This document shows positions 1-3,934 of a stretch of 5,767 nt of DNA, piece after piece. Every line of letters starts with the position of its first letter. The first letter of the stretch is position 1. The notes beneath the pieces were generated by a model. It saw only the letters and a list, made by a program, of their open reading frames with translations. It did not search any database and was not told where the DNA came from. The translations under genes and the position numbers were made by a program. Source of the stretch: Ktedonobacter racemifer (GTDB lineage Bacteria; Chloroflexota; DTOL01; JACQYG01); contig DYIS01000102.1 in NCBI GenBank assembly GCA_020723545.1, forward strand, positions 1 to 5,767, given 5' to 3'.

Positions 1-126
1 GCAGAGCTCGCAAAGATCTTTCTTTTATCTCTGCGCTCTCAGCGGGCTCTGCGGTGAACGACCGCGAAGGACGCAAAGAGGGCAAAGAAATTTTTATAGT
101 GTCCTTTGCGCCTTTGCGGTGAAAAA
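1..126. repeat. Alternating intergenic palindromic repeats (CTTTGCG / GCGGTGAA type)
   Basis: Four related copies of a short motif alternate in orientation: 1-15 (minus), 29-58 (plus), 61-88 (minus) and 101-124 (plus). The plus copies end in TGCGGTGAA and carry CTCTGCG or CCTTTGCG. Adjacent opposite copies can pair. Positions 1-7 are complementary to 46-52. Positions 61-78 pair with 104-120 (ACCGC, AAGG and CGCAAAG blocks, with one G-T pair and one bulged A). A 10-bp palindrome AAAGATCTTT sits at 12-21. Neither stem is followed by a T-run on the minus strand, so this is not a classical terminator. It lies just past the GTPase stop codon and could protect the 3' end of that transcript. Similar low-complexity intergenic palindromes recur in some Chloroflexota and cyanobacterial genomes (from memory). 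The left edge is cut by the window. Confidence 0.6.
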
Positions 127-139
127 TCTCCATACGTCT

Positions 140-742
140 CTAAGCCGTGGAGGAAAGGATGGAACGTGAGAGGGTCGCCAGCACCCGCTTCACGCTTTCG
201 CGATCCGTGGCCACACAGGGCAATACCGCCGCCGCGGGGCCCAACCCCAATTGCCGCCGGACCTCCTCCGGCCTCATGGCTCGGGGGCTATCCTGCTTGT
301 TCGCCACCACCACAAACGGCACCCGGTACCGGGAATCGAAAGTTCTGAGGATCTCGCGCATCTGGGCCAGGTCCTCCGGGCGGGAGCTATCAGCCAATAG
401 GACGTACCCGTCCATCTCCTTGCCCAGGATCTCCCACATGAAATCGAACCGGCTCTGGCCCGGGGTGCCGAAGAGGTAAAGCGATACCCGGTCGCTGAGC
501 CTGACGACCCCGAAGTCCATGGCCACTGTGGTGCGTTTCTTAATCGCCCGGAAGCCGTCGGTAACCCTGGCCTCGGTGAACAAAGGGGCCTTGTCGCTGA
601 CCGTGCGGATGAACTGGCTCTTGCCGGCGTTGAAGGGGCCCCCCACCACCACCTTCAAGGCAATGCTGGCCTTTGCTCCAGAGCCTAACGTTCCCGGCAA
701 AGAAACCAGCGTCCCATCTGGCATGAGTTCACGCACCATCAT
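140..742 (-). CDS. Small Ras-like GTPase, COG2229 / CvnD-like family
   Basis: This 200-residue protein has the G motifs of a small signalling GTPase. The P-loop GPFNAGKS is at residues 35-42, a switch-I threonine is in KKRTTVAMDFG (about 68-78), the G3 motif is FGTPGQ (91-96) and the guanine-specificity motif NKQD is at 148-151. The phrase TTVAMDFG with LYLFGTPGQ is typical of the predicted GTPases of COG2229, which include CvnD of Streptomyces conservons; a Phe in place of the usual Asp before GTPGQ is normal there. It has no signal peptide or membrane segment, so it should be cytoplasmic. Relatives often act with Roadblock/LC7 proteins and a sensor kinase, but no Roadblock gene is visible here. 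The ATG at 742 follows GAGGGGAGGG at about 752-761, 9 nt upstream. It lies beyond the terminator of the ftsL transcript, so it probably has its own promoter. The target process is unknown. Confidence 0.88.
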   Translation of the reverse strand: MMVRELMPDGTLVSLPGTLGSGAKASIALKVVVGGPFNAGKSQFIRTVSDKAPLFTEARVTDGFRAIKKRTTVAMDFGVVRLSDRVSLYLFGTPGQSRFDFMWEILGKEMDGYVLLADSSRPEDLAQMREILRTFDSRYRVPFVVVANKQDSPRAMRPEEVRRQLGLGPAAAVLPCVATDRESVKRVLATLSRSILSSTA

Positions 743-774
743 GGGCTTTAGCCCTCCCCTCGGAGAGAAGAGGA

Positions 775-837
775 TGTTGGTAAAGTAAGTAAATAAGCGT
801 AGCCTCTAGACTGTAAATGCCAACTGGTTTACCAACA
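775..837. repeat. 10-bp perfect inverted repeat upstream of the GTPase gene
   Basis: TGTTGGTAAA (775-784) and its exact complement TTTACCAACA (828-837) flank 43 bp in the gap between the ftsL terminator and the GTPase start. The pair also sits between two copies of CGGAGAGAA (761-769 and 841-849). The enclosed segment is where a minus-strand promoter for the GTPase would lie. A poor candidate is TTTACA (817-812) with TATTTA (795-790) at 16 bp. The half-sites could be operators for a looping or dimeric regulator, but no regulator is identified. Confidence 0.4.
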
Positions 838-847
838 CCCCGGAGAG

Positions 848-882
848 AAAAATAAGGGGTAGAGGGGAAAACCACTCTACCC
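848..882 (-). terminator. Intrinsic terminator of the mraZ-rsmH-ftsL transcript
   Basis: On the minus strand the stem GGGTAGAG (882-875) pairs perfectly with CTCTACCC (864-857). Two further G-C pairs close around a four-base loop after one mismatch. The stem is followed by CTTATTTTT (856-848), a U-rich tract in RNA. The hairpin begins 13 nt after the ftsL-like stop codon. Stem, loop and U-tract fit a rho-independent terminator and separate the dcw block from the GTPase gene. Confidence 0.75.
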
Positions 883-894
883 TGGATCGTTGGA

Positions 895-1404
895 TCAGTG
901 GCCCATAGTGATAGGGAGATCTTGCTTTTTGCCAAAGTTGGCCAGGGCCCCTAGAAACCTGTCCCAGAGCCTGGCGACGCCGGAGGGCTCCGCTGGCTCC
1001 AAGCGAGCCAGGGGGCCACCGCTCGCCGCGGGCGAAGGCCGGGGGACCGGCACGCCGGCCGAAAGCTGGAGATTTGCTGCCACGGGCAGGTAGTCACCCT
1101 TCGCCACCGGTTTGAAACCCAACTGGACAGCTCGCTCCTCGATCCGCTTCAGGGAGTCCAGCTTACCGATCCGGTAGCGCAGTTCCTGGTTTTCTCGGAC
1201 CAGCTTCTCTTTCTGCCTCTCCAGCTCGCGGATGTGGTAGCCGGTGGCTGCGATCTGGCTGGTCTGGGTCAAGTAAAGCAGGCTCACCAGGCCGACGATG
1301 GCCACGATGGACAGCACCTGCCGGGCCCTCTTGAACTCGATGCGGCGGGTACGCCTCTCCCGGGCCACCACTGCGTAGGCGGAGAAAAAAGCCTGCGTTG
1401 CCAA
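895..1404 (-). CDS. ftsL: FtsL-like / septum formation initiator family cell-division protein
   Basis: This is a small bitopic membrane protein of the divisome. FtsL-type proteins recruit and activate the septal peptidoglycan synthase together with FtsB/DivIC and FtsQ/DivIB. A basic cytoplasmic N-terminus (RERRTRRIEFKRAR) precedes one membrane helix (VLSIVAIVGLVSLLYL). A coiled coil with heptad-like leucines follows (IRELERQKEKLVRENQELRY), then RAVQLGFKPV, a common FtsL/DivIC ending. After that comes a Pro/Ala-rich tail of about 65 residues, longer than in most FtsL proteins. Start choice: the frame opens at GTG 1422 with no Shine-Dalgarno, whereas AGGGGAGG (1418-1411) lies 6 nt before TTG at 1404. 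I therefore take TTG, giving 169 residues. It is third in the operon behind rsmH, the usual position for ftsL. No ftsI/pbp gene follows. FtsL and FtsB/DivIC are hard to tell apart by sequence, so the symbol rests partly on gene order. Confidence 0.85.
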   Translation of the reverse strand: MATQAFFSAYAVVARERRTRRIEFKRARQVLSIVAIVGLVSLLYLTQTSQIAATGYHIRELERQKEKLVRENQELRYRIGKLDSLKRIEERAVQLGFKPVAKGDYLPVAANLQLSAGVPVPRPSPAASGGPLARLEPAEPSGVARLWDRFLGALANFGKKQDLPITMGH

Positions 1405-1410
1405 GAGTGT

Positions 1411-1418
1411 CCTCCCCT
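1411..1418 (-). promoter_or_regulatory. Ribosome binding site that decides the ftsL start
   Basis: AGGGGAGG on the minus strand is a strong anti-16S match, 6 nt upstream of TTG 1404-1402. It lies inside the longer reading frame that begins at GTG 1422, which has no such site upstream. This favours the TTG start and removes six residues from the longest open frame. Confidence 0.65.
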
Positions 1419-1489
1419 GCACCGTTGGCAGTCATTCGAATAGAGGGTGTCGAAAAACCAGCGGCCTCATCAGCGCCGCCTCGAAAGGG

Positions 1490-2416
1490 CTATAGCTTCT
1501 CTGCGATGCGCAGCCTGGCGCTCCGGCTGCGCGGGTTCCGGTCGATCTCGTCGGCCGAGGGCGTAATCACCTTCCTGGTAATGATTTTCAAAATGGCCCG
1601 ATGCCCGCAGATGCACGTCGGGGTGTTGGGCGGGCACAGGCAGTCTTTGGACTCGCGCTGCATGTAGCGCTTGACGATTCGGTCTTCCAATGAATGAAAG
1701 GAGATGATAGCGAGCCGCCCGCCAGGTCGTAAGAGCTTCGCCGCTTGGGGTAGGACCGCCTCCAGGGCCTCCAGTTCCTGGTTTACCGCGATGCGCAGCG
1801 CCTGAAATATCCGTGTGGCGGGATGTATGCGTCCCCCCTTGCCCACCGCTCGCTCCACCACCTGGGCTAGTTGCCTGGTTGTGTAGATAGGCCGGGCGGC
1901 TACGATGGTCTTGGCCAATTTGCGCGAACGTCTTTCCTCACCATAGGTGAAGAAGATGTCCGCCAGTTCTTGCTCGGACCGCTCGTTCACTAGGTCACTG
2001 GCTCTCACCCCCCCTCCTGGATCAAAGCGCATATCCAGGGGGCCGTCCTCCAAAAAGGAGAAACCCCGCTTCGCTTCGGCAAGCTGCCAGGAGGACACCC
2101 CCAGGTCCAATAAAACGCCATCCACCGAGGCAAAGCCTGCCTCGGAGGCGATAACTTCCAGGCGCCGGAAGCTACCGTTAACCAGTGTGATGCGGTTGTG
2201 AAAGTCCTTGAGGTTCTCGCCGGATGCCTCTATCGCTGCCGGGTCTGCGTCGATGCCCAAGAGGCGGCCCTCGGGCGCCGAGCGCTCCAGGATCCCCCGG
2301 GCGTGCCCGCCCCCGCCCACCGTGCCGTCAATGTAGACGCCCCCGGGCTTTACGGCCAGGCCCTCCAACACCTCCTCGTACAAGACCGGAACGTGCCGGT
2401 ATTCACCGCTTCTCAC
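1490..2416 (-). CDS. rsmH: 16S rRNA (cytosine(1402)-N(4))-methyltransferase RsmH
   Basis: RsmH (formerly MraW) uses S-adenosylmethionine to methylate N4 of C1402 in the decoding centre of 16S rRNA. The 308 residues match the usual length and carry the family signatures in order: HVPVLYEEVLE (8-18), DGTVGGGGHA (30-39, SAM-binding loop), GIDADP (54-59), DLGVSS (104-109), DMRFD (128-132), then YGEERRSRKLA, HPATRIFQALRIAVNQELE, ISFHSLEDRIVK and a C-terminal NPRSRSARLR. A CxC...CxC cluster at about 259-272 (CLCPPNTPTCICG) is common in this family. The start is GTG at 2416, with an in-frame TGA immediately upstream, so no earlier start is possible. The Shine-Dalgarno is weak. A hairpin, CTCATC/GATGAG (2436-2423), lies just before the start. 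The gene is second in the dcw block, downstream of mraZ and the inverted-repeat element. Confidence 0.97.
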   Translation of the reverse strand: MRSGEYRHVPVLYEEVLEGLAVKPGGVYIDGTVGGGGHARGILERSAPEGRLLGIDADPAAIEASGENLKDFHNRITLVNGSFRRLEVIASEAGFASVDGVLLDLGVSSWQLAEAKRGFSFLEDGPLDMRFDPGGGVRASDLVNERSEQELADIFFTYGEERRSRKLAKTIVAARPIYTTRQLAQVVERAVGKGGRIHPATRIFQALRIAVNQELEALEAVLPQAAKLLRPGGRLAIISFHSLEDRIVKRYMQRESKDCLCPPNTPTCICGHRAILKIITRKVITPSADEIDRNPRSRSARLRIAEKL

Positions 2417-2422
2417 TCAACA

Positions 2423-2436
2423 CTCATCCAGATGAG
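2423..2436 (-). promoter_or_regulatory. Short hairpin over the rsmH translation-initiation region
   Basis: CTCATC and GATGAG form a 14-nt near-palindrome that ends 6 nt before the GTG start of rsmH. It contains the only purine-rich segment (GGATGAG) that could serve as a Shine-Dalgarno. On the minus strand an ATG at 2427 opens a four-codon ORF whose TGA (2415-2413) overlaps the GTG start. Translation could therefore be restrained by the hairpin or coupled to the tiny ORF. Both are inferences. Confidence 0.3.
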
Positions 2437-2457
2437 ACACTTCACCCTTGTAGCTCT

Positions 2458-2474
2458 CTGCTACCTGCTACCTG
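2458..2474. repeat. 7-bp short tandem repeat
   Basis: CTGCTAC is repeated twice, followed by a partial CTG, in the spacer between the inverted-repeat element and rsmH. It is short and may be chance or slippage. No function is suggested. Confidence 0.4.
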
Positions 2475-2505
2475 TCGACCTACCGCCACTTCATCTTTCC
2501 TTCTC

Positions 2506-2614
2506 CTAGTACTACAACCGTACTTAATGGTTTTGCCACTACATGTTGTATCGGAGACTTGGCTCGAACCACAATATATGGGGTTGTTTGACCTAAGTGA
2601 GGTTGTAGTACTAG
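2506..2614. mobile_element. MITE-like element with long terminal inverted repeats between mraZ and rsmH
   Basis: Positions 2506-2519 (CTAGTACTACAACC) and 2601-2614 are perfect reverse complements over 14 bp. After a 2-bp mismatch the match resumes for 5 bp (ACTTA 2522-2526, TAAGT 2594-2598), giving arms of about 21 bp. The whole unit is 109 bp with a non-coding interior, the size and form of a miniature inverted-repeat transposable element. Both ends are CTAG, so target duplication and terminal repeat cannot be separated; a TA duplication, as for IS630/Tc1-like elements, is possible. The mraZ stop codon (2613-2611) lies in the right arm. No T-run follows the minus-strand stem, so it is not an obvious terminator, though the RNA stem could affect the mraZ-to-rsmH balance. 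The parent transposon is unknown. Confidence 0.6.
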
Positions 2615-3063
2615 ATGCGCAGGCCCATCTCGCCCAGGCGCTTGGCGATGGCCGCCCCTTCCTGTTCCAACTTGTCCCGTTTGGCCATCCACAGGTCACG
2701 GTCCCATATCTCAAAGCAGGTGTTCTGGCCCACGATGAACACGTTGTCCTTAATAGCGGCGTAGTCGCGCAGGCTGGAGGGGATGAGGATGCGCCCCTGC
2801 TTGTCTATCTCCAGGTCGGCGGCCCGGGCGAACATGAAAGAGACGAAGTCGGGGTAATCGTCGGCGGTGGTGAGCATGGGAAGCTTGGCCATCTCCTCCG
2901 CCAGTCGTTCCCAGGCCTCCATGGGGAAGGCGGTCAGGCACTTCTCGCGGCTCAGGGTGACCACCAGCGTATCCCCCAGCTTGCCCCGGTACTTGGCGGG
3001 GATGGCCAGGCGGCCGCGTTCGTCCAGGCTATGCTCGTATTCCCCCATGAACATTAGGGCCAT
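2611..3063 (-). CDS. mraZ: Transcriptional regulator MraZ
   Basis: MraZ is a ring-forming DNA-binding protein of the AbrB/SpoVT fold. It binds repeats near its own promoter and controls the dcw operon. The family start MFMGEYEHSLDERGR is clear, and the two MraZ repeats each carry the DxxGRxxxP signature, at residues 14-22 (DERGRLAIP) and 87-95 (DKQGRILIP). The protein has 150 residues, a normal length. Start choice: GCGAGG at 3074-3069 is 5 nt before ATG 3063. The family-typical ATG at 3054 (MFMGEY) would give 147 residues with a longer spacing. The frame stays open to an ATG at 3201, but the promoter -10 lies inside that extension, so it is excluded. The stop TAG lies in the terminal repeat of the neighbouring element. 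The gene is first in its operon and is followed by rsmH. Confidence 0.96.
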   Translation of the reverse strand: MALMFMGEYEHSLDERGRLAIPAKYRGKLGDTLVVTLSREKCLTAFPMEAWERLAEEMAKLPMLTTADDYPDFVSFMFARAADLEIDKQGRILIPSSLRDYAAIKDNVFIVGQNTCFEIWDRDLWMAKRDKLEQEGAAIAKRLGEMGLRI

Positions 3064-3084
3064 CGCGACCTCGCTGTTCGCCCC

Positions 3085-3150
3085 TGTGGATAACTGACCC
3101 CCTGTGGATAACCGGCCCCGAAATGTGGATAAGTACCCCATTTTTCCACA
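3085..3150. promoter_or_regulatory. Cluster of four DnaA boxes in the mraZ leader
   Basis: Three exact copies of the high-affinity DnaA box TTATCCACA lie on the minus strand at 3093-3085, 3111-3103 and 3132-3124. A fourth box, TTTTCCACA, lies on the plus strand at 3142-3150 and fits the TTWTNCACA consensus. The first two belong to a repeated 14-mer GTTATCCACAGGGG with 18-bp period. The cluster starts 22 nt upstream of the mraZ ATG, downstream of the predicted transcription start. DnaA bound here could act as a roadblock or regulator of the division operon. No dnaA or dnaN gene and no AT-rich unwinding element are visible, so this is not evidently oriC. Confidence 0.75.
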
Positions 3151-3160
3151 TTTCTCTCCA
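3136..3160 (-). promoter_or_regulatory. Putative MraZ operator: three 10-bp-spaced repeats
   Basis: On the minus strand TGGAG (3160-3156), TGTGG (3150-3146) and TGGGG (3140-3136) are each separated by exactly 5 nt of A-rich sequence. This is the arrangement described for MraZ in E. coli (three TGGGN repeats with 5-nt spacers). The repeats fall just downstream of the predicted transcription start, well placed for autorepression. The middle unit overlaps the fourth DnaA box. Confidence 0.65.
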
Positions 3161-3172
3161 TTTCTCCCCCAG

Positions 3173-3201
3173 ATTATATCACGCCGGCGCGGGCTTTTCA
3201 A
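3173..3201 (-). promoter_or_regulatory. Sigma70-type promoter of the mraZ operon
   Basis: The minus strand has a -35 TTGAAA at 3201-3196 (five of six consensus bases), a 17-bp spacer and a perfect -10 TATAAT at 3178-3173. Transcription should begin near 3166, giving a leader of about 100 nt that holds the MraZ repeats and the DnaA boxes. Upstream DNA (about 3208-3260) is A/T-rich. An AATGCATT palindrome (3200-3207) overlaps the -35. Confidence 0.8.
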
Positions 3202-3315
3202 TGCATTTGGGTAGTACTTTTTTCCTATTGCAAAAATTTAAGCTTTCTCCTTTAAAAATGGCTTTGACATATTCTACAGCCCAATGCGTAGAGCTGGTAG
3301 CATACGCGCCGCCCT

Positions 3316-3351
3316 GCCCCGATACATTACACAGAATCAAAGTATCGGGGC
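3316..3351. repeat. 10-bp perfect inverted repeat (hairpin)
   Basis: GCCCCGATAC (3316-3325) and GTATCGGGGC (3342-3351) are exact reverse complements around a 16-nt loop. No T-run follows on either strand, so it is not a standard terminator. It could be an operator or part of a structured RNA. Confidence 0.6.
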
Positions 3352-3375
3352 TCTGTCACCTCAAAATGGGTAGAA

Positions 3376-3392
3376 GGCCAATCGTATTGGCC
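3376..3392. repeat. 7-bp hairpin with 3-nt loop
   Basis: GGCCAAT (3376-3382) and ATTGGCC (3386-3392) form a tight dyad around CGT. It is the second of three dyads in this gap. Confidence 0.5.
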
Positions 3393-3411
3393 GTCCAATC
3401 CGGTAAACTCG

Positions 3412-3421
3412 GGCTCGAGCC
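3412..3421. repeat. 10-bp palindrome GGCTCGAGCC
   Basis: This is a perfect self-complementary 10-mer and the third dyad of the gap. It could be a dimer-binding site. No matching regulator can be named. Confidence 0.45.
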
Positions 3422-3470
3422 AAAGATATCAGAGAAAACTCGTAAAACTGTCCCTAAATTCAAAAATGTT

Positions 3471-3508
3471 GGGCCATTTTGGGCATTTTCGTAAGAGTTT
3501 CGTAAGAG
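3471..3508. repeat. Two adjacent short tandem repeats upstream of a promoter
   Basis: GGGCCATTTT is followed by GGGCATTTTC (3471-3490), an imperfect 10-bp pair. TTTCGTAAGAG then occurs twice with no gap (3487-3497 and 3498-3508), an exact 11-bp tandem copy. The 10-11 bp period puts each pair on one face of the helix, just upstream of the extended -10 at 3515. They may be activator half-sites. Confidence 0.5.
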
Positions 3509-3514
3509 ATGGTG

Positions 3515-3523
3515 TGATACAAT
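3515..3523 (+). promoter_or_regulatory. Extended -10 promoter for the signalling gene
   Basis: TGATACAAT fits the extended -10 form (TG, one base, then TACAAT with five of six consensus bases). No good -35 lies 17 bp upstream, as is common for extended -10 or activator-dependent promoters. Transcription would start near 3530 and give a leader of about 400 nt before ATG 3927. Confidence 0.45.
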
Positions 3524-3529
3524 ATTGTT

Positions 3530-3811
3530 TGAGTGACCCTGTCCGCAGTAGCCAAGGCCAAGCGGGTCGCCTGATCCTAAGCGGTCTTCGACACACTGGC
3601 AACAGCCGGGAAGTGAGGTCTCGATGGCAAGGCCGAAGCGCCATGAGTCCAGTGCCGGGCGCATGATTAGCCCCCGGAGTTACCCCACTTTCGCTTTCCT
3701 GGGAACCGGGAAACCCCAGTCAGGAAGTATCCCTGGTGCGGCTACTATCTTCTCCTCTTCAGTGGACACCTTCAGGAATTGTTGGGGCATGGCAGCCCAA
3801 AAGGATGCCAA
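3530..3811 (+). other. GC-rich leader with several possible stems
   Basis: Several complementary segments are visible. CTC-G-ATGGC (3620-3628) pairs with GCCATGAG (3640-3647), and CCGGG (3655-3659) with CCCGG (3673-3677). Mutually exclusive pairings occur at 3696-3735: TTCCTG with CAGGAA (3696-3701/3721-3726), CTGGG with CCCAG (3699-3703/3715-3719), or CAGG with CCTG (3721-3724/3732-3735). A TTGGG/CCCAA hairpin (3782-3800) sits just before the AAGGA of a small ORF. It matches no riboswitch family I can recognise. GC-rich DNA yields such stems by chance, so a regulatory RNA is only a possibility. Confidence 0.3.
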
Positions 3812-3815
3812 TTGA
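3624..3815 (+). CDS. Possible small ORF, 63 residues, unrecognised
   Basis: The ATG at 3624 has GAGG 5 nt upstream (3615-3618). The frame codes 63 residues rich in Ser, Pro and Gly, starting MARPKRHESS, with no domain, membrane helix or family signature that I recognise. Its TGA (3813-3815) overlaps the TTG start of the next small ORF in a TTGA junction. Composition looks non-coding and the frame overlaps predicted RNA stems. It is listed only because of the Shine-Dalgarno and the end-to-start overlap. Confidence 0.18.
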   Translation: MARPKRHESSAGRMISPRSYPTFAFLGTGKPQSGSIPGAATIFSSSVDTFRNCWGMAAQKDAN

Positions 3816-3934
3816 ATGATCTATCGCCCAACGAATACGCCTATTGGCTGAGGCAGTGTGCAGCCTATCAAAGAACGCTACACGTTCTTGTGGTTTACGC
3901 CTTACAGACCACAGAGGTGAGAGGTTATGAATAA
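3812..3934 (+). CDS. Possible small leader ORF, 40 residues, overlapping the sensor gene
   Basis: TTG 3812 has AAGGA (3801-3805) 6 nt upstream and opens a 40-codon frame. It begins LNDLSPNEYAYW (initiator Met when translated) and ends at TAA 3932-3934, inside the first codons of the signalling gene (ATG 3927). The composition (LRQCAAYQRTLHVLVVYALQ) looks protein-like and could form one amphipathic helix. No family is recognised. An overlapping stop and start would couple its translation to the downstream gene. The frame is in fact open back to 3671, so this could be the tail of a longer or broken gene. A 7-bp hairpin, AAGAACG/CGTTCTT (3871-3877/3883-3889), lies within it. Confidence 0.35.
   Translation: MNDLSPNEYAYWLRQCAAYQRTLHVLVVYALQTTEVRGYE
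3871..3889 (+). repeat. 7-bp hairpin just upstream of the sensor gene
   Basis: AAGAACG (3871-3877) and CGTTCTT (3883-3889) pair perfectly around a 5-nt loop, 24 nt before the GAGGTGA Shine-Dalgarno. Another short dyad, GGCTG/CAGCC (3846-3850/3861-3865), lies immediately before it. They may shape the leader RNA near the ribosome entry site. Confidence 0.35.
3914..3920 (+). promoter_or_regulatory. Ribosome binding site of the signalling gene
   Basis: GAGGTGA lies 6 nt before ATG 3927, a near-ideal Shine-Dalgarno. It fixes the start of the large frame, whose N-terminus then matches a receiver domain from its first strand. Confidence 0.75.

Larger units (their letters stand above)
3202..3623. 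other. Gene-free divergent intergenic region rich in dyads
   Basis: No reading frame here has convincing coding features in either direction; the frames that are open are short and unlike known proteins. The left part (3208-3280) is A/T-rich. The middle holds three dyads (3316-3351, 3376-3392 and 3412-3421). The right part holds two short tandem repeats and a rightward extended -10 promoter. From about 3540 the sequence becomes GC-rich and probably belongs to the leader of the downstream signalling gene. Confidence 0.55.

Noticed and set aside
729..935. 68-residue minus-strand frame between the ftsL-like gene and the GTPase gene
   Set aside because: It overlaps the ftsL 3' end and the GTPase start, spans the terminator hairpin and has no recognisable features.
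2506..2614. Terminator between mraZ and rsmH
   Set aside because: The minus-strand stem is followed by GAGAAGGAAAG rather than a U-tract, and the loop is about 67 nt.
2224..3057. 277-residue plus-strand frame across mraZ and rsmH
   Set aside because: It is antisense to two unmistakable conserved genes, and its composition (Arg/Pro then Gly/Val-rich) is that of a shadow frame.
3064..3201. N-terminal extension of mraZ up to an ATG at 3201
   Set aside because: The -10 TATAAT and the DnaA and MraZ sites lie in this stretch, the extension has no similarity to MraZ, and the family start is at 3054-3063.
3284..3425. tRNA-like fragments (GTAGAGCTGGTAGCA and GGGCTCGAGCC, like D- and T-arms)
   Set aside because: The pieces are too far apart, and no acceptor stem or anticodon arm can be assembled.
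3356..3664. 102-residue minus-strand frame in the divergent region
   Set aside because: It has no good Shine-Dalgarno, no domain and an unusual Cys/Gly-rich composition, and it covers the dyads and the rightward promoter.
3600..3745. Cobalamin or c-di-GMP riboswitch
   Set aside because: AGTCAGGA resembles part of a B12 box and GGCAA occurs, but the other conserved blocks of either family are missing.
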